Shown: positions 63,255-64,000 of the stretch, piece by piece
Layout of the letters: the number at the start of each line of letters is the position of its first letter
How positions within the stretch are numbered: position 1 is the stretch's first letter
From: Streptomyces pseudovenezuelae
Lineage (GTDB): Bacteria; Actinomycetota; Actinomycetes; Streptomycetales; Streptomycetaceae
Direction: 5' to 3'
Length of the DNA stretch: 64,000 nt
NCBI RefSeq assembly: GCF_001513955.1
Contig: NZ_KQ948146.1
Span: 408,476-472,475, forward strand
Made by a program: the position numbers and the translations under genes
Notes under the pieces: generated by a model
The model's input: only the letters and a program-made list of their open reading frames with translations
Told to the model about the DNA's origin: nothing
Database searches by the model: none

Positions 63255-64000
63255 GTCCGGGTGGCGGTACCGCCGAGGACGTCGGCGCGTTCGGAGGTGC
63301 CGAGACCTGCGGTGAGTTCCTTCGTCACGGACATCGTCTCGCCGTAGGTGGCCCCCAGGGTGCACACCGGCCAGTCCGAGCCGAACATCAGGCGGTCCGG
63401 GCCGAAGGCGTCCAGGACGGTGTCGGCGTACGGGCGCAGGTCGTCGATCGTCCAGGTGGCGAGGTCCGCCTCGGTGACCATGCCGGAGAGTTTGCAGACG
63501 GTGTTGGGGAGGGCGGCGAGGGCACGGACGTCGGTCGCCCACGGTTCCGGACTGCCGGACGCGATGGGCGGCTTCCCCAAGTGGTCCAGGACGAAGGTGA
63601 GCTGGGGAAGCGACTCGGCCGCCTTGACGCAGGCGGGCAGTTGGTGCGGGAGGACGACCAGGTCGTAGACCAGACCCGCGTCGGCCACGGCGGTCAGGCC
63701 CCGGCGTACGTCCGGCCGCAGCAGCCACCCGGGGTCGGGCTCGCCCTGGACCTGGTGGCGGATGCCCTTGAGGCGGGTGCCGCCGGGGAGGGAGCGCAGC
63801 CGGGCCAGCTCGTCGGCGATGTCGGGGCGGGTCAGGCCCGTCCAGCCGACGACTCCGGCGATCAGCTCGTGGCCGGCCGCGAGGGCGAGGAACTCGGGAG
63901 TCTCCTCGGGCACGGTCACCGTCTGGACGAGGACGGTGCGGTCGACTCCCGCCGCGGCGGCCTCCGGCGCGAGGTCCGCCAGGGTGAAGTTCCGGCGCAG
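63242..64000 (-). CDS. Amidohydrolase (COG3618, lactonase-like), N-terminus beyond window
   Basis: This TIM-barrel metal hydrolase is of the type of L-fuconolactonase/rhamnono-lactonase. The visible C-terminal 252 codons contain LTFVLDHLGKPPI (His), KLSGMVTEADLATW, and LMFGSDWPVCTLGATY (Asp). The metal-binding HxH at the N-terminus lies past the right edge. Reading continues upstream of the GTG at 63917-63919 without a stop (LRRNFTLADLAPEAAAAGV), so the gene is cut by the window, not short. Sugar lactones are the likely substrates, by family. Confidence 0.85.
   Translation of the reverse strand: MRRNFTLADLAPEAAAAGVDRTVLVQTVTVPEETPEFLALAAGHELIAGVVGWTGLTRPDIADELARLRSLPGGTRLKGIRHQVQGEPDPGWLLRPDVRRGLTAVADAGLVYDLVVLPHQLPACVKAAESLPQLTFVLDHLGKPPIASGSPEPWATDVRALAALPNTVCKLSGMVTEADLATWTIDDLRPYADTVLDAFGPDRLMFGSDWPVCTLGATYGETMSVTKELTAGLGTSERADVLGGTATRTYGL

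Noticed and set aside
63917..63919. GTG as true start of the last amidohydrolase
   Set aside because: The frame is open to the right edge and the essential N-terminal HxH is missing after this codon, so the gene extends beyond the window.

Overview
The window is high-GC actinobacterial DNA and reads as a Streptomyces chromosome. The evidence is strong third-position GC bias, GTG/TTG starts, GGAGG-type ribosome binding sites, many short Tat/Sec-exported proteins and lipoproteins, SpoIIE-type phosphatases, an ergothioneine cluster and a c-di-GMP protein of the RmdA type. Part of the order (egtABCD, then sdhCAB with a divergent LysR gene, then methyltransferase-rmdA, an SCO0930-type lipoprotein, and exported proteins with a sortase) resembles what I remember of the S. 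coelicolor SCO091x-SCO093x region. That comparison is from memory and was not searched. No rRNA, tRNA, CRISPR array, prophage or biosynthetic megacluster was seen. One short non-autonomous mobile element is present.

Layout. 1-6.7 kb: a LacI-family regulator cut by the left edge, a malic enzyme, and an amidohydrolase/APC-permease pair with a divergent TetR regulator and a perfect palindrome between them. 7-13 kb: a zinc-ribbon membrane protein, a secreted SGNH esterase, an amidohydrolase-VOC pair, phosphoglucomutase and a lipoprotein. 13.2-15.6 kb: a compact partner-switch module (HATPase kinase, STAS antagonist, GAF-SpoIIE phosphatase). 15.7-22 kb: a ZIP-like transporter, a secreted GH43-AbfB enzyme, an amidase, a small NfeD-like protein with a flotillin, and a membrane protein. 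22-23.5 kb: an orphan PemK/MazF-like protein, a 188-bp MITE-like element and a bacterial-type PARG macrodomain protein.

23.8-28.2 kb: egtABCD, translationally coupled, for ergothioneine, facing a PatB/MalY-type C-S lyase. 29.5-31.8 kb: dodecin, a HAD phosphatase, a 2Fe-2S ferredoxin-like protein, and a probable zinc-responsive unit made of a cysteine-free L32 paralogue and a 55-codon remnant of a CobW GTPase. 31.9-37 kb: a flavin-dependent oxidoreductase, UvrA2, and an OlsB/OlsA-like acyltransferase pair. 37-42.8 kb: sdhCAB, a LysR regulator and a beta-propeller lipoprotein. 42.8-47 kb: methyltransferase-rmdA and a repeat lipoprotein.

47.3-51.9 kb is a cell-surface region: a proline-rich protein, a DUF4239-like membrane protein, two small exported proteins with a C-terminal anchor, a class F-like sortase and a polysaccharide deacetylase. 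52.2-57.4 kb: a universal stress protein, an alpha/beta hydrolase with divergent MarR and two operator-like repeats, a CapA-like protein, and an ECF sigma factor with a zinc anti-sigma factor separated by an unknown gene. 57.5-64 kb: an Fpg/Nei glycosylase, a PAS-GAF-SpoIIE-HATPase protein, a DUF6777-like lipoprotein, a lipase maturation factor-like membrane protein, and an amidohydrolase cut by the right edge. Convergent gene pairs are often separated by strong GC hairpins. Several genes carry a TAnnnT box 6-8 nt before the start codon, suggesting leaderless mRNAs.
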